A DNA stretch of 64,000 nucleotides from Prauserella alba (GCF_024171735.1 NZ_JAMTCH010000004.1:248001-312000), one strand, 5' to 3'. Shown: positions 1-11,280, counted from the first letter of the stretch. Notes: generated by a model not told the origin, from the sequence alone. Numbers and translations: made by a program.

Positions 1-513
1 CACCAGGCGCACCCGCACGGCAGGGTGACGCTCAGCGAGTTCGGTCGCGGCCTCGATACCCGTCAACCCGCCTCCGACGACCGCGACCGTGCCGTGTTCG
101 GCCACCAGTTCGGCAACGCGGTCACGTGCCCACCACGCGTCGTCGGCGGTCGCCAGCGCGACGGCGTCATCGGGCCCGGGTGCCGCGACGCTGCCGAGCG
201 CGTAGACGAGCGTGTCGTACGGCAGCGGTGCAGGCTCGGACTCGGCACCGCCGTCCAGCACGACCTGCCGTCGTTCGAGGTCGATGCGGCCGGCGCGGCC
301 CACGACGACGTCGACACCCGGTCGCACCAGCTCGCGCAACGGCCGCGACGCGAGCGACTCACCCGCCGCGACCTGATGCAGCCGCACCCGCTCGACGAAC
401 GTGGCACGTTCGTTCACCAACGTCACCTCGGCACCGTCGAGTCTGCGGGCGATCCGATTCGCCGCCGTCACACCCGCGTAGCCACCGCCGAGGATCACGA
501 TCCGATGAGACAT
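1..513 (-). CDS. FAD/NAD(P)-dependent oxidoreductase, NDH-2-like (3' part missing at left edge)
   Basis: The reading frame runs off the left edge; 171 codons from the N-terminus are present. The protein begins MSHRIVILGGGYAGVTAA, a Rossmann dinucleotide motif (GGGYAG) for FAD. A second glycine-rich motif, VVGGGLTGIEAA, lies near residue 150 and is typical of the NAD(P)H site in NDH-2/ferredoxin-reductase type flavoproteins. The ATG is preceded by a strong SD (GGAAGGAG, 6 nt away). It lies 93 nt downstream of an ECF41 sigma factor gene. Known family context: ECF41 genes usually sit beside an oxidoreductase, carboxymuconolactone decarboxylase or epimerase, so this is the likely sigma target. 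The electron acceptor cannot be told from the fragment. Confidence 0.85.
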   Translation of the reverse strand, partial: MSHRIVILGGGYAGVTAANRIARRLDGAEVTLVNERATFVERVRLHQVAAGESLASRPLRELVRPGVDVVVGRAGRIDLERRQVVLDGGAESEPAPLPYDTLVYALGSVAAPGPDDAVALATADDAWWARDRVAELVAEHGTVAVVGGGLTGIEAATELAERHPAVRVRLV

Positions 514-571
514 GGGAACTCCTTCCACACCGAGCACGTCACCTCATGAACCGCACAGCGGCGCGAAAGCT

Positions 572-600
572 GACGACGACCCGGCGTGTCGCCCGTCACA
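572..600 (-). promoter_or_regulatory. candidate ECF41-type promoter for the oxidoreductase
   Basis: On the minus strand TGTGACG (594-600) is followed after 15 or 18 nt by CGTC (575-578 or 572-575), about 60 nt before the oxidoreductase ATG. From memory the ECF41 consensus is TGTCACA, about 16 nt, CGTC. The match is imperfect, so this is a suggestion only. Confidence 0.3.
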
Positions 601-606
601 CTCGGA

Positions 607-1473
607 TCACGGCAGGGTGAGCCGCGCGAGCTTGTCCGGATTGACGACGAGATAGATGTCGGCGATTGCACCGTCGACGATGTGCAGCGACACGGCGAGC
701 ACGATCGCCCCGTCGACCGAGGCCACCAGGCCCGGTGCCCCGTTGATGTCCGGCAGTGCGATGGCGAGGCCGGGGATGTCCCAGCTCATCCACGCCAGAT
801 AACGGGTCACCCTGTCGGCACCCGAGATCGGGTGGCGGGCGGCGGTGGACTTGCCACCACCGTCGGCCCACGCGACGACGTCATCGCGGAACAGACTGCG
901 CAACGCATCCTGGTCACCACCGCGCGCCGCGGACAGGAAGCGCTCGGTGATCCGCCTGCACTCCTCGGTCGACGTGGTGAACCTGGCCCTGCCGTCGGCC
1001 ACGTGCCCGCGGGCCCTGCGCTGCAGCTGTTGGCTGGACACCTCGGTGATGTCGAGCATGGCCGCGATCTCCGCGTGCGCGTAACCGAACGCCTCCCTCA
1101 GCACGAACACCGCCCGCTCGGGCGGTGTCAGCCGTTCGAGGATCACGAGCATCGCCATCGACACCGACTCGCGATCGGCGAGCGTCGTCAGCGGCTGTTC
1201 GGTGACGACCGGTTCCGGGAGCCAGGGCCCGACGTACTCCTCGCGCCGGGCCCTGGCCGAGGTCAGCCGGTTCAGGCACACGTTGGTCAGGACCCGCGTC
1301 AGCCACGCCACCGGTTCGCGCACGTCCCCGTGTCCAGCGCCCGACCAGCGGACGAACGTGTCCTGAACGGCGTCCTCGGCGTCGGCCACGGTGCCGAGCA
1401 TGCGGTAGGCGATGGCCAGCAACCGACCACGCGCGTCCTCGAAGGTCTGAACGTGCTCGTCGGCGATGGACAC
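607..1473 (-). CDS. ECF41-family RNA polymerase sigma factor with SnoaL-like C-terminal domain
   Basis: 288 aa. Sigma region 2 spans about residues 8-75 and region 4 about 100-160 (helix-turn-helix near YAHAEIAAMLDITEVSSQ). A SnoaL-like extension of about 120 residues follows. All three ECF41 signatures are present: WLPEP (84-88) in the linker between regions 2 and 4, DGGGK (204-208), and NPDKL (278-282) near the end. In this group the C-terminal domain replaces a separate anti-sigma factor and tunes activity; its ligand is unknown. Actinobacterial SigJ is the closest named relative. The GTG start has no SD but has TACGGT 6 nt upstream, so the mRNA is probably leaderless. The downstream oxidoreductase is the likely target. 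Confidence 0.93.
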   Translation of the reverse strand: MSIADEHVQTFEDARGRLLAIAYRMLGTVADAEDAVQDTFVRWSGAGHGDVREPVAWLTRVLTNVCLNRLTSARARREEYVGPWLPEPVVTEQPLTTLADRESVSMAMLVILERLTPPERAVFVLREAFGYAHAEIAAMLDITEVSSQQLQRRARGHVADGRARFTTSTEECRRITERFLSAARGGDQDALRSLFRDDVVAWADGGGKSTAARHPISGADRVTRYLAWMSWDIPGLAIALPDINGAPGLVASVDGAIVLAVSLHIVDGAIADIYLVVNPDKLARLTLP

Positions 1474-1479
1474 GCCACC

Positions 1480-1485
1480 ACCGTA
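1480..1485 (-). promoter_or_regulatory. -10 box TACGGT of the ECF41 gene (leaderless)
   Basis: TACGGT ends 6 nt before the GTG start; no SD is present. Confidence 0.5.
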
Positions 1486-1522
1486 GCCACCCCCGGCCGG
1501 ACAGCGACCGGATCAGGGCGCC

Positions 1523-1560
1523 ACCCGGTCAGACGGCTACCCGATCAGACGGCTACCCGG

Positions 1561-1570
<10 letters not shown>
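1523..1570. repeat. 16-bp tandem repeat, three copies, across the Clp stop codon
   Basis: Three near-identical 16-mers (ACCCGGTCAGACGGCT type) start at 1523, 1539 and 1555. The last copy contains the stop codon of the Clp ATPase gene (1561-1563). No stem-loop is evident. Confidence 0.85.
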
Positions 1571-4143
<2,573 letters not shown>

Positions 4144-4218
4144 CGACAGCCTCCTCCTTACCGATGGCGGGATCTGCCCGGCACGGCTACCCACCGAGCC
4201 GAGGTGCCAACCAGCCCG

Positions 4219-4302
4219 CCCGTGTTGCGGATCCCGGGGCCCGTGTTGCGGATCCCGGGGCCCGTGTTGCGAGTTCCGGGGTCCGTGTTGTCGCCTACGG
4301 GG
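4219..4302 (-). repeat. 21-bp tandem array 1 (four copies, core CGCAACACGG on minus strand)
   Basis: Units start at 4219, 4240, 4261 and 4282, period exactly 21. The first two are identical and the last two diverge. The array lies 59 nt 3' of the APH-like kinase gene. The same core recurs in inverted orientation at 5345-5407. The 4144-4361 interval otherwise holds only the leader of the Clp gene. Confidence 0.9.
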
Positions 4303-4361
4303 GATCGTGTGTCCCACCCGCGGTTGCACGTGTGCTGCACTCGCGGATATGTGTCCCCGCG

Positions 4362-5306
4362 CTAGGCATTGGCCAGCCGGAGCCGTTCGTCTGCTTGGCA
4401 TCGAAGTTCCTCGCCGCAGACCGGCAGAGCGCCGTGGAGGGCTTCCCAACGTGCATGATGGGCTGCCTGCCACACGCTCGCCGCCCACGCGATCTCCTGC
4501 TCGGTCACCGTGAACCGGCGGCCGAGCACGCGCTGGTACCGCTCGAGGAACGCCGCCGAGCTGTCGACCGGCGCCAGAGTCGCAGGCCCCGCACCGGCGA
4601 ATCCGCCGCTCGCCGCACCGACCAGTGCGGCCTCTGGCTGGTGCGCCAGGCTGTCCCAGTCGTGCACGACGGAAATGCCCGTTTCCGTCCATCGGAGGTT
4701 CTGGGCTTCGAAATCCGCATGCCCCAGGACCGAGGGCAGGCGTTCGGCCGACAACCGCCGACGAACCCGGCGAGCGATCTCGTCGACCTCCGGCGGCACA
4801 TCGTCCTGGTTCCGACCATCGAGGCTCGCGACGGAAGGCCACAGGCCCTCGTCGCGGTGGTCCCATCGCACCCACCGAGGATTGGGCCTCGGCACCGACA
4901 CCCGCACCTCGGCCAGCTCCGCCATCAGTTCGGCGAACACCGAGGCGTAGCGCTCGGCCACGTCCGGCGAACTTCCCGGCAGCATCCCTCCACCGGCGCG
5001 CAGCTCTTCGGCGTGCACCGCGAGCGGACCGACCGGAAGTACCGGAGTGCGCGGCCGAGGACACGGCGACCACCGTTCGGCCAGCGCGCGCTGAGCCTCG
5101 ACACACGCCCCGAGGCGGCCGTCACCGCGCCGCGCCTTCACCACGACGTCCGCCTGCTCCGGCAACCGGAGGCCGAACACCGCGGATTCCCGCTGCTCGT
5201 GGAACAGCACGCGCGTCGGCGTGCTGTGGAGGTGCTCCCGGCACCAGTCGATCAGCCACTGCGGTGCGGCATTTCCACCCACGGCGTTTCCACCCACGAT
5301 CCGCAC
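4362..5306 (-). CDS. APH-like phosphotransferase (aminoglycoside/choline kinase fold)
   Basis: 314 aa. The kinase-like Brenner motif HADFEAQN (around residue 195; His-x-Asp plus Asn four residues after the Asp) and the metal-binding DWDS about 18 residues later are both visible, so the fold is APH-type. The N-lobe has a plausible ATP lysine in VVVKARRG. Substrate unknown: this superfamily covers antibiotic, choline, homoserine and macrolide kinases, and nothing here picks one. The start is GTG without a clear SD; TGACCT lies 6 nt before it, a weak leaderless possibility. The gene is bracketed by two inverted 21-bp repeat arrays. Confidence 0.75.
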   Translation of the reverse strand: MRIVGGNAVGGNAAPQWLIDWCREHLHSTPTRVLFHEQRESAVFGLRLPEQADVVVKARRGDGRLGACVEAQRALAERWSPCPRPRTPVLPVGPLAVHAEELRAGGGMLPGSSPDVAERYASVFAELMAELAEVRVSVPRPNPRWVRWDHRDEGLWPSVASLDGRNQDDVPPEVDEIARRVRRRLSAERLPSVLGHADFEAQNLRWTETGISVVHDWDSLAHQPEAALVGAASGGFAGAGPATLAPVDSSAAFLERYQRVLGRRFTVTEQEIAWAASVWQAAHHARWEALHGALPVCGEELRCQADERLRLANA

Positions 5307-5344
5307 GGTGCCAGGTCATGGTGAGCGCCGCGAGCCCGCAGATC

Positions 5345-5407
5345 CGCAACACGGTCCCCGGAGAACGCAACACGGTCCCCGGAATCGACAACACGGTGGC
5401 AGGGAAG
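5345..5407 (+). repeat. 21-bp tandem array 2 (three copies, core CGCAACACGG on plus strand)
   Basis: Units start at 5345, 5366 and 5387 (period 21). The array lies 6 nt 3' of the AraC-type gene and 39 nt 5' of the APH-like gene, inverted relative to array 1. Confidence 0.9.
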
Positions 5408-5412
5408 GGGCG

Positions 5413-6336
5413 TCAGGCGGTCGCGGCCCTGCGGAACTCGCTGGGGCTGACGCCGCGCACGCGTTTGAACGCCGCGCTGAACCCGAACGGATCGCCGTAG
5501 CCCACCGCGTGGGCGACGTCGGCGATCGTCGCCGAACTCCGCTCGACCAGCAGCTCCGCGGCCAGGGTCATCCGCCAGCGGGTGAGGTAGGCCAGCGGCG
5601 GTTCGCCCATCAGCTCGGCGAACCGCTTGGCCAGGGTCGACCGTGACACACGGGCGCCGTCGGCCAACGCGGCGACCGTCCACGGTGCCGCGGGCTCGGC
5701 ATGCATCCGCCGCAGCGACTCACCGACGACCGGGTCGTGTTGAGCCGCCCACCATGCCGGCGGTTCGGCCCCCGGCCGGTCGAACCACTCCCGCAGCGTG
5801 CAGACCAGCATCCAGTCGAGCAACCGGTCGAGTACGACCTGCTGGCCCGGACGGTCGATCGAGACCTCTTCAGCGACGTGGTCCAGCACCCCGTCGCCCG
5901 TACCACCACTGTCCACACGCAACACATCGGGCAGTGTCTCCAGCAGCCGGCTGCTGATCTCGCCGTGTACCGGATAGGCGCCGACGATCAACGTCACGTC
6001 GGCGTCACCGGACTCGTGCCAACCGCGACGATGCCGCGTGCCGCCCCGATCGGGAATCGCACAGTGCTGCCCGCAGGCCACCGGCTCGGCACGGGTACCG
6101 ACCTCGTCGACGAAGCTGAACGGCTCCGGACCCCGGACGACGACCGTCTCGCGATCACCCAGCGCAACCGGCTCAGCGTGCTCCGGCACGATCCAGCCGG
6201 CTCCCCCGAGCACCGTGCACAGGGTCAGCGGCGCGCCGTCCACGAACCGCAACGCCCACGGCGGCGTCAGCATCGAGCTGCCGAACAGCGAGCCGTGTGC
6301 ACGCACGCCGCGGATCAGATCGTCGAACACGTCCAC
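5413..6336 (-). CDS. AraC-family transcriptional regulator with cupin_6 sensor domain
   Basis: 307 aa. The N-terminal half begins VDVFDDLIRGVRAHG and matches the cupin_6 (AraC-binding) domain. The C-terminal ~100 residues are an AraC double helix-turn-helix (WTVAALADGARVSRSTLAKR and ATIADVAHAVGYGDPFGFS). The frame extends upstream into the divergent gene, so GTG 6336 is chosen: it matches the family start and has TACTCT 7 nt upstream, consistent with leaderless initiation. It is divergent from a flavin-type oxidoreductase gene (82 nt gap), its most likely target. The effector is unknown. Confidence 0.85.
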   Translation of the reverse strand: MDVFDDLIRGVRAHGSLFGSSMLTPPWALRFVDGAPLTLCTVLGGAGWIVPEHAEPVALGDRETVVVRGPEPFSFVDEVGTRAEPVACGQHCAIPDRGGTRHRRGWHESGDADVTLIVGAYPVHGEISSRLLETLPDVLRVDSGGTGDGVLDHVAEEVSIDRPGQQVVLDRLLDWMLVCTLREWFDRPGAEPPAWWAAQHDPVVGESLRRMHAEPAAPWTVAALADGARVSRSTLAKRFAELMGEPPLAYLTRWRMTLAAELLVERSSATIADVAHAVGYGDPFGFSAAFKRVRGVSPSEFRRAATA

Positions 6337-6343
6337 CCGGCCG

Positions 6344-6349
6344 AGAGTA
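6344..6349 (-). promoter_or_regulatory. -10 box TACTCT of the AraC-type gene (leaderless)
   Basis: TACTCT ends 7 nt before the GTG start in the 82-nt divergent intergenic region. Confidence 0.45.
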
Positions 6350-6418
6350 GACGAATACACAGGTGATTCGGCGTTCCACCCATGGGATCGTCCGAGCAAC
6401 TCGGGTTCACTCGTCGAC

Positions 6419-6859
6419 ATGACGACCGAGACCACGACGCCGACCCCGCTGCTGACCGCCGCCGACCTCGAGTTCCTCCGCCGTCCGCTGCACGGCTTCC
6501 TGTCCGTGGCGGCCGGACCACTGCCGCCGCAACCCCGGCCCGTGTGGTTCGAAGCCACCGACGACGGCACGATTCAGCTGTTCTCGGAAGCCGGGGCGCG
6601 GAAGGTGTCCCGGCTGCGCAGCGATCCCCGTGCCTCGATCGTGGTCGCCTCGCCCGCAGACGAACGCGAGCGCTGGGTGTCGGTCTCGGGTACCACCACG
6701 ATCGACACGGACGGCGTGTCCGAGCTGTGCCACCGCCTCGCAGCCGAGTACTGGGACCTCGACGATCCTGCGCGCGCCACCGACCTCGCCGAGGTGTCCG
6801 CGCTCGACCTGGTGCGCATCGTCATCCGACCGGACGCCGTCGCGCGCTACGGCTTCTGA
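6419..6859 (+). CDS. pyridoxamine 5'-phosphate oxidase-like flavin/F420 protein
   Basis: 146 aa, a single split-barrel domain. The pattern around residues 17-75 (a hydrophobic strand, P-R-PVWFEATDDGTIQLFSE, then RSDPRASIVVASP) is that of the small PNPOx-like/F420-binding group. Such proteins reduce diverse substrates with FMN or F420. The length excludes a full PdxH. The start is ATG 6419 in the gap from the divergent AraC gene. Substrate is not predictable. Confidence 0.8.
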   Translation: MTTETTTPTPLLTAADLEFLRRPLHGFLSVAAGPLPPQPRPVWFEATDDGTIQLFSEAGARKVSRLRSDPRASIVVASPADERERWVSVSGTTTIDTDGVSELCHRLAAEYWDLDDPARATDLAEVSALDLVRIVIRPDAVARYGF

Positions 6860-6910
6860 CCGGCCGTCGAGCCGTAATCCCCGCGACCACACCGCGTGGC
6901 CCGGACGAGG

Positions 6911-6973
6911 CCGAACGCAGCACGCGCCGTACCGAAGGCAGGACACGCGGGGCCGAATGCAGGACACGCGGCC
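6911..6973 (+). repeat. 21-bp tandem array 3 (three copies, core GCAGGACACGCGG)
   Basis: Units start at 6911, 6932 and 6953. The array is in the convergent space between the PNPOx-like gene (stop 6859) and lpd (stop 7046). The first unit is more diverged. Confidence 0.9.
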
Positions 6974-6997
6974 GGGGCGCCTCGGCTCACCCGGCCG

Positions 6998-7019
6998 CGT
7001 GGCCGGTTCGCCGGCCACG
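6998..7019 (-). terminator. stem-loop with TTCG tetraloop 3' of lpd
   Basis: A 9-bp perfect stem CGTGGCCGG/CCGGCCACG closes a TTCG loop, 26 nt beyond the lpd stop, between convergent genes. There is no T-tract, as is common in actinobacteria. Confidence 0.6.
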
Positions 7020-7045
7020 GGTCCACCCATGGCCGACCGCGATCC

Positions 7046-8446
7046 TCACATGTTGATCATGTGGCCCGCGAGGCCGTGGACCGCCTCCTTGATTCCCTCG
7101 CCGAGCGTCGGGTGGGCGTGCACGTTGCGGGCGACCTCGTGCACCGTGAGGTCCCACTGCTGGGCGAGTGTGAGCTCCGGCAGCAGCTCCGTGACCTCGG
7201 GGCCGATCAGGTGGGCACCGAGGAACTCGCCGTACGCGGAGTCGGCGACGATCTTGACGAACCCGACCGGCTCGGCGAGACCGTGCGCCTTGCCGTTGGC
7301 GGTGAACGGGAACTTCTGCACCTGCACGTCGTGGCCCGCGTCGCGCGCCTCCTGCTCGGTGAGCCCGAACGAGGCGACCTGCGGCTGGCAGTACGTCGCG
7401 CGAGGGATCATGCGGAAGTCGAGTTCCATCGTTTCGGCATCCGCGATGGTCTCGGCCGCGATCATGGCCATCGACTCGGCGGCGTGCGCGAGCATCAGCT
7501 TCGCCGTCACGTCACCGATCGCGAAGATGTGCCCCACGTTGGTGCGGCCGCGGCCGTCGACGTCGATCGCACCCCGCTCGGTGAGCCGCACGCCGGTGTT
7601 CTCGAGCCCGAAGCCCTCGACGTTCGGCGCGAAACCCATGGCCTGCAGCACCTTGTCGGCCTCGAGAACCTGCTGCTGGCCGTCCTTCGACACGGTGACC
7701 CGCACACCGGTGCCGTTGTCCTCGATGGACTCGACCTTCGTTGAGGTCAGCACGTCGACACCGAGTTTGCGGTAGCGTCGCGCCAGTTCGGCCGACACCT
7801 CCTCGTCCTCGGCCGGCACCATGCGGTCGGCGAACTCGACGATGGTGACCTGCACGCCGTAGTTGTGCAACACGTAGGCGAACTCGACGCCGATGGCGCC
7901 CGCGCCCGCCACGACGATGCTGTTCGGCAGCTCCTCGGCGAGGATCTGCTCCTCGTAGGTGACCACGTTCTCGCTGCGCTGCGTGCCGGGCAGCAGTTTC
8001 GGGCTGGCGCCGGAAGCGATGATGCAGTGGTCGAACGTGACCGTGTCGGTGCCGCCGTCACTGCGCCGCACGTCGATCGCGTTCGGCCCGGTGAACGAAC
8101 CGCGGCCATTGAACTGGGTGATGGCATTCTTCTTCATCAGGTAGTGAATGCCCTTGACGCGACCGTCGGCGACCTTGCGGCTGCGCTGATACGCAGCGCC
8201 GTAGTCGAAGGTGACCTCGCCGGTCGTCTGGATGCCGAAGGTCTTGGCCTCGGCGGTGAACAGGTGGGCAAGCTCCGCGTTCCGCAGCAACGCCTTCGAC
8301 GGGATGCAGCCCACGTTCAGGCACACCCCGCCCCAGTAGCGCTCCTCGATGACGGCGGTGTCGTACCCGAGCTGGGCCGCCCGGACGGCGGCGGTGTATC
8401 CGCCGGGGCCAGCACCCAGGACCACGACGTCGAAGTGTTCGCTCAT
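7046..8446 (-). CDS. lpdA: dihydrolipoyl dehydrogenase (E3)
   Basis: 466 aa. It reoxidises dihydrolipoamide in 2-oxo-acid dehydrogenase complexes, passing electrons to NAD+. FAD motif GAGPGGY (11-17). Redox disulfide [13 protein letters not shown] with Cys42 and Cys47. NAD motif [11 protein letters not shown] motif 2 [12 protein letters not shown]. The C-terminal catalytic pair is in [12 protein letters not shown]. The length matches mycobacterial LpdC (about 464 aa). ATG 8446 fits the family start; CATAAT lies 7 nt upstream with no SD. The E1/E2 partners are not in the window. Confidence 0.95.
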   Translation of the reverse strand: MSEHFDVVVLGAGPGGYTAAVRAAQLGYDTAVIEERYWGGVCLNVGCIPSKALLRNAELAHLFTAEAKTFGIQTTGEVTFDYGAAYQRSRKVADGRVKGIHYLMKKNAITQFNGRGSFTGPNAIDVRRSDGGTDTVTFDHCIIASGASPKLLPGTQRSENVVTYEEQILAEELPNSIVVAGAGAIGVEFAYVLHNYGVQVTIVEFADRMVPAEDEEVSAELARRYRKLGVDVLTSTKVESIEDNGTGVRVTVSKDGQQQVLEADKVLQAMGFAPNVEGFGLENTGVRLTERGAIDVDGRGRTNVGHIFAIGDVTAKLMLAHAAESMAMIAAETIADAETMELDFRMIPRATYCQPQVASFGLTEQEARDAGHDVQVQKFPFTANGKAHGLAEPVGFVKIVADSAYGEFLGAHLIGPEVTELLPELTLAQQWDLTVHEVARNVHAHPTLGEGIKEAVHGLAGHMINM

Positions 8447-8511
8447 GGCGTGGATTATGCCCCGCGCCACACCGAACGGCCCTCGCCCCGGCCACGGGCG
8501 TGACCTGGGTC

Positions 8512-8544
8512 GCTCTGCCGGGCCTCCCACCGGCCCGGCAGAGC
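8512..8544 (-). terminator. 13-bp stem-loop 3' of the Ddn-like gene
   Basis: GCTCTGCCGGGCC pairs perfectly with GGCCCGGCAGAGC around a 7-nt loop, 11 nt beyond the stop at 8556. Confidence 0.75.
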
Positions 8545-8555
8545 ATTCACGCAGG

Positions 8556-8969
8556 TCAGGACGGGTCGAGCAGTACGACGGGGATGTCGCGGTTGGTCTT
8601 GGCCCGGTAATCGTCGTAGGACGGCCACACCGCAGCCATCAGCGGCCACAACTCCGCCTTCTCCTCCGCGTTCGCGGTGCGGGCCACGGCATCGAACCGC
8701 TCGGCGCCGACCTGGACCTTCACGTGGGGCTCGGCGACCAGGTTCTTGTACCAACCGGGATGGTCGGGCGCACCGCCCTTGGACGCGACGACGACGTAGG
8801 AACCACCGTGCGACTGGTAGATCAGCGCCGACTTTCGCGGCTCCCCGGTCTTCCGCCCGGTGGTGGTGAGGACCAGCGTCGGTACCCCGTCCTGCCACAC
8901 GTGGCCGACCTCGCCGTCGGTCTCCTCGTACTTCCGAACGTGTTCGTCGCCGAACAGTACGTCGCTCAT
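8556..8969 (-). CDS. nitroreductase/deazaflavin (F420H2)-dependent Ddn-family protein
   Basis: 137 aa. It has the DUF385/Ddn pattern: [39 protein letters not shown] and a C-terminal [16 protein letters not shown]. Relatives in mycobacteria use F420H2 to reduce quinones and nitroimidazoles. The start is ATG 8969 with an AAGGGG-type SD. It is a single-gene unit with its own terminator. The physiological substrate is not evident. Confidence 0.85.
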   Translation of the reverse strand: MSDVLFGDEHVRKYEETDGEVGHVWQDGVPTLVLTTTGRKTGEPRKSALIYQSHGGSYVVVASKGGAPDHPGWYKNLVAEPHVKVQVGAERFDAVARTANAEEKAELWPLMAAVWPSYDDYRAKTNRDIPVVLLDPS

Positions 8970-9013
8970 CGTCGGCCCCTTCGTCGTGCGCCGGCTGGGT
9001 CGTCTGCTGACCG

Positions 9014-10015
9014 TCAGCCTAGGACGTCGGCGAGCAGCGCGCGGTCCACGTTGCCGCCGGAGACCACCACGACGGTGCGTCCGCGGGGCAACTCACCCGA
9101 CCGGTGGAGGTAGGCGGCGAGCGGCACCGCGCCGGATGGCTCGGCGATCAGCCGGTCGCGGTTGGCGAGGACCCGCATCGCGTCGCGGATCTCGTCCTCG
9201 GTGACGGTCACGATGCCGTCGAGGACGGTCTGCAGGTGCGCGAACGTCAGCTCCGACGGCTGCGAACGCAACCCGTCGGCGATCGTCCTGACCCGGTCCT
9301 CCACCGGCCACTCGACGATCTTCCCGGCCCTCAGGCTGTCGGCGGCGTCCGCAGCCAGCTCCGGCTCGACTCCGATCACGGCGGCGTTCGGGCAGAGCGC
9401 CTTCACCGCGGTGCCGATCCCCGAGGCGAGCCCTCCCCCGCTGATGGGGACGAGCACGAGCTCGACATCCGGAAGATCGTCGGCGATCTCGAGCCCGGCG
9501 GTCCCCTGACCGGCGATGATGTCGGGGTGGTCGAACGGTGGCACCAGCGCCGCGCCCAGCTCCTCGACGAGCCGGTAGGCCACCGACTCTCGCTGCCCGC
9601 TGGGCACGAGCACGACCTCGGCGCCGTACCTGCGTGTGCCCTCGACCTTCACCTGCGGCGTGTTCTCCGGCATCACGATGTGGGCAGCGACGCCGAGTCG
9701 CTGCGCCGCACACGCCACCGCCTGGGCGTGGTTGCCGCTCGAATACGCCACGACGCTCGGCGTCGCGCCGCTCTGCCCGTCAGCAACGCCCTGCCCGGCG
9801 GAGCCGGCGTCCCCGCGGGTTCGTTCGTCGAGTGCCGCGAGCGCGTTCACCGCGCCGCGGAGTTTGAACGCACCGATCGCCTGCAGGCTCTCGGGTTTCA
9901 GCCACAGCGGGCGATCGGCGTCGGCCCACGGTGCGGGCAGAAGCGGGGTACGCAGGACCTGGCCGCGGACACGGTCGGCGGCGGTGCGGATGTCGTCGAG
10001 CGAAACGAGCTGCAT
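9014..10015 (-). CDS. serine/threonine dehydratase, short PLP type
   Basis: 333 aa, fold type II PLP enzyme. The PLP lysine is Lys51 in GAFKLRGA; the phosphate-binding glycine loop is SGGGLASG; YSSGNHAQA is the substrate loop. There is no C-terminal ACT regulatory domain, so this is a catabolic-type threonine/serine dehydratase (or serine racemase-like) rather than biosynthetic IlvA. A Gly/Ala-rich insertion of about 25 residues follows the PLP helix. It starts 23 nt after the Gfo/Idh gene on the same strand, so it is probably the last gene of the LacI-controlled transport operon. The length excludes full IlvA. Confidence 0.85.
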   Translation of the reverse strand: MQLVSLDDIRTAADRVRGQVLRTPLLPAPWADADRPLWLKPESLQAIGAFKLRGAVNALAALDERTRGDAGSAGQGVADGQSGATPSVVAYSSGNHAQAVACAAQRLGVAAHIVMPENTPQVKVEGTRRYGAEVVLVPSGQRESVAYRLVEELGAALVPPFDHPDIIAGQGTAGLEIADDLPDVELVLVPISGGGLASGIGTAVKALCPNAAVIGVEPELAADAADSLRAGKIVEWPVEDRVRTIADGLRSQPSELTFAHLQTVLDGIVTVTEDEIRDAMRVLANRDRLIAEPSGAVPLAAYLHRSGELPRGRTVVVVSGGNVDRALLADVLG

Positions 10016-10038
10016 ACCCCGCAGTCTGCCCGTACCCG

Positions 10039-11193
10039 CTACAGCGCGAGCGTCGGGATCTCGACCCGGCGACCCTCCCGCGCCGACCGCAGGCCGAGTT
10101 CGGCGAGCTGGACACCCCGGGCCCCGGCGAGGAAGTCCCACGGGAAGGGCTCGTCGCCGGCCACGTGCCGCAGGAACATCTCCCACTGGACCTTGAACCC
10201 GTTGTCGAACTCGCCGTTGTCCGGAACCTCCTGCCACTGACCGCGGAAGTCCTCCGTGGCGGCCAGATCCGGGTTCCACACGGGTTTCGGCGTCATCGAG
10301 CGGTGCTGCACGCGGCAACGGCGCAGGCCGGCCACGGCGCTGCCCTCGGTGCCGTCGACCTGGAACTCGACGAGCTCGTCGCGGAACACCCGCGTCGTCC
10401 ACGACGAGTTCAGCTGCGCCACGATGCCGCCACCGAGCTCGAAGATGCCGTACGCCGCATCGTCCGCCGTGGCTTCGTACGTCCTGCCCTGCTCGTCCAC
10501 GCGTTTCGGGATGTGCGTGGCCGCAAGCGCTTGCACCGAGTGCACCGGCGCGATGATGTCCTCCAGCACGTAGCGCCAGTGGCAGAACATGTCGACGATG
10601 ATGCCGCCGCCGTCCTCGGCCCGGTAGTTCCAGGACGGACGCTGGGCCTCCTGCCAGTCGCCCTCGAACACCCAGTACCCGAACTCGCCGCGCACGGAGA
10701 GGATCTCACCGAAGAACCCGCCGTCGACGAGCCGCTTGAGTTTGCGCAGTCCGGGCAGGAAGAGCTTGTCCTGCACCACACCGACCTTCACACCCGCGTC
10801 GGCGGCGAGCCTGCCGAGTTCGAGCGCGCCCTCGGTGTCCTCGGCGATCGGCTTCTCGGTGTAGATGTGCAGGCCCGCGGCGACGGCCTTGCGCACGCCC
10901 TCGGCGCGCCTGCTGGTGACCTGTGCGTCGAAGTAGATCTCGGCGCCGGAGCGCAGCGCCTCGTCGAGATCCGTCGTCCACCGGTCCAGGCCGTGTTCCT
11001 TCGCGATCGCGGCGAGCTTCTGCTCGCTCCGCCCCACGAGGATCGGCTCCGGCCACAGCACGCTGCCGTCCGGCAGGGACAGTCCACCCTGTTCCCTGAT
11101 CGCCAGGATCGACCGGACGAGGTGCTGGCGGTAGCCCATCCGGCCCGTGACACCGTTCATCACGATCCCCACGGATCGCAGTTCGTTGACCAT
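10039..11193 (-). CDS. Gfo/Idh/MocA-family dehydrogenase
   Basis: 384 aa. N-terminal NAD(P) Rossmann fold (GVTGRMGY near residues 14-21); the catalytic-region motif EKPIAE lies near 112. The C-terminal beta-sheet domain carries the DGGGIIVDMFCHW stretch, with a likely catalytic His in FCHW. Members oxidise or reduce sugars, sugar acids and inositols, often at C3. It lies downstream of the ABC transporter genes in the same orientation and is functionally matched by the DUF993 and isomerase genes across the LacI promoter region. The substrate is not identified. Confidence 0.88.
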   Translation of the reverse strand: MVNELRSVGIVMNGVTGRMGYRQHLVRSILAIREQGGLSLPDGSVLWPEPILVGRSEQKLAAIAKEHGLDRWTTDLDEALRSGAEIYFDAQVTSRRAEGVRKAVAAGLHIYTEKPIAEDTEGALELGRLAADAGVKVGVVQDKLFLPGLRKLKRLVDGGFFGEILSVRGEFGYWVFEGDWQEAQRPSWNYRAEDGGGIIVDMFCHWRYVLEDIIAPVHSVQALAATHIPKRVDEQGRTYEATADDAAYGIFELGGGIVAQLNSSWTTRVFRDELVEFQVDGTEGSAVAGLRRCRVQHRSMTPKPVWNPDLAATEDFRGQWQEVPDNGEFDNGFKVQWEMFLRHVAGDEPFPWDFLAGARGVQLAELGLRSAREGRRVEIPTLAL

Positions 11194-11280
11194 GACGCCC
11201 TTTCTGAGGTTGACGTGCGAGTCGGACCGGCAGCGGTCACCGCGGCCGTCGACGTGGTTCGGTTCCTCGGACTCGGCCCG

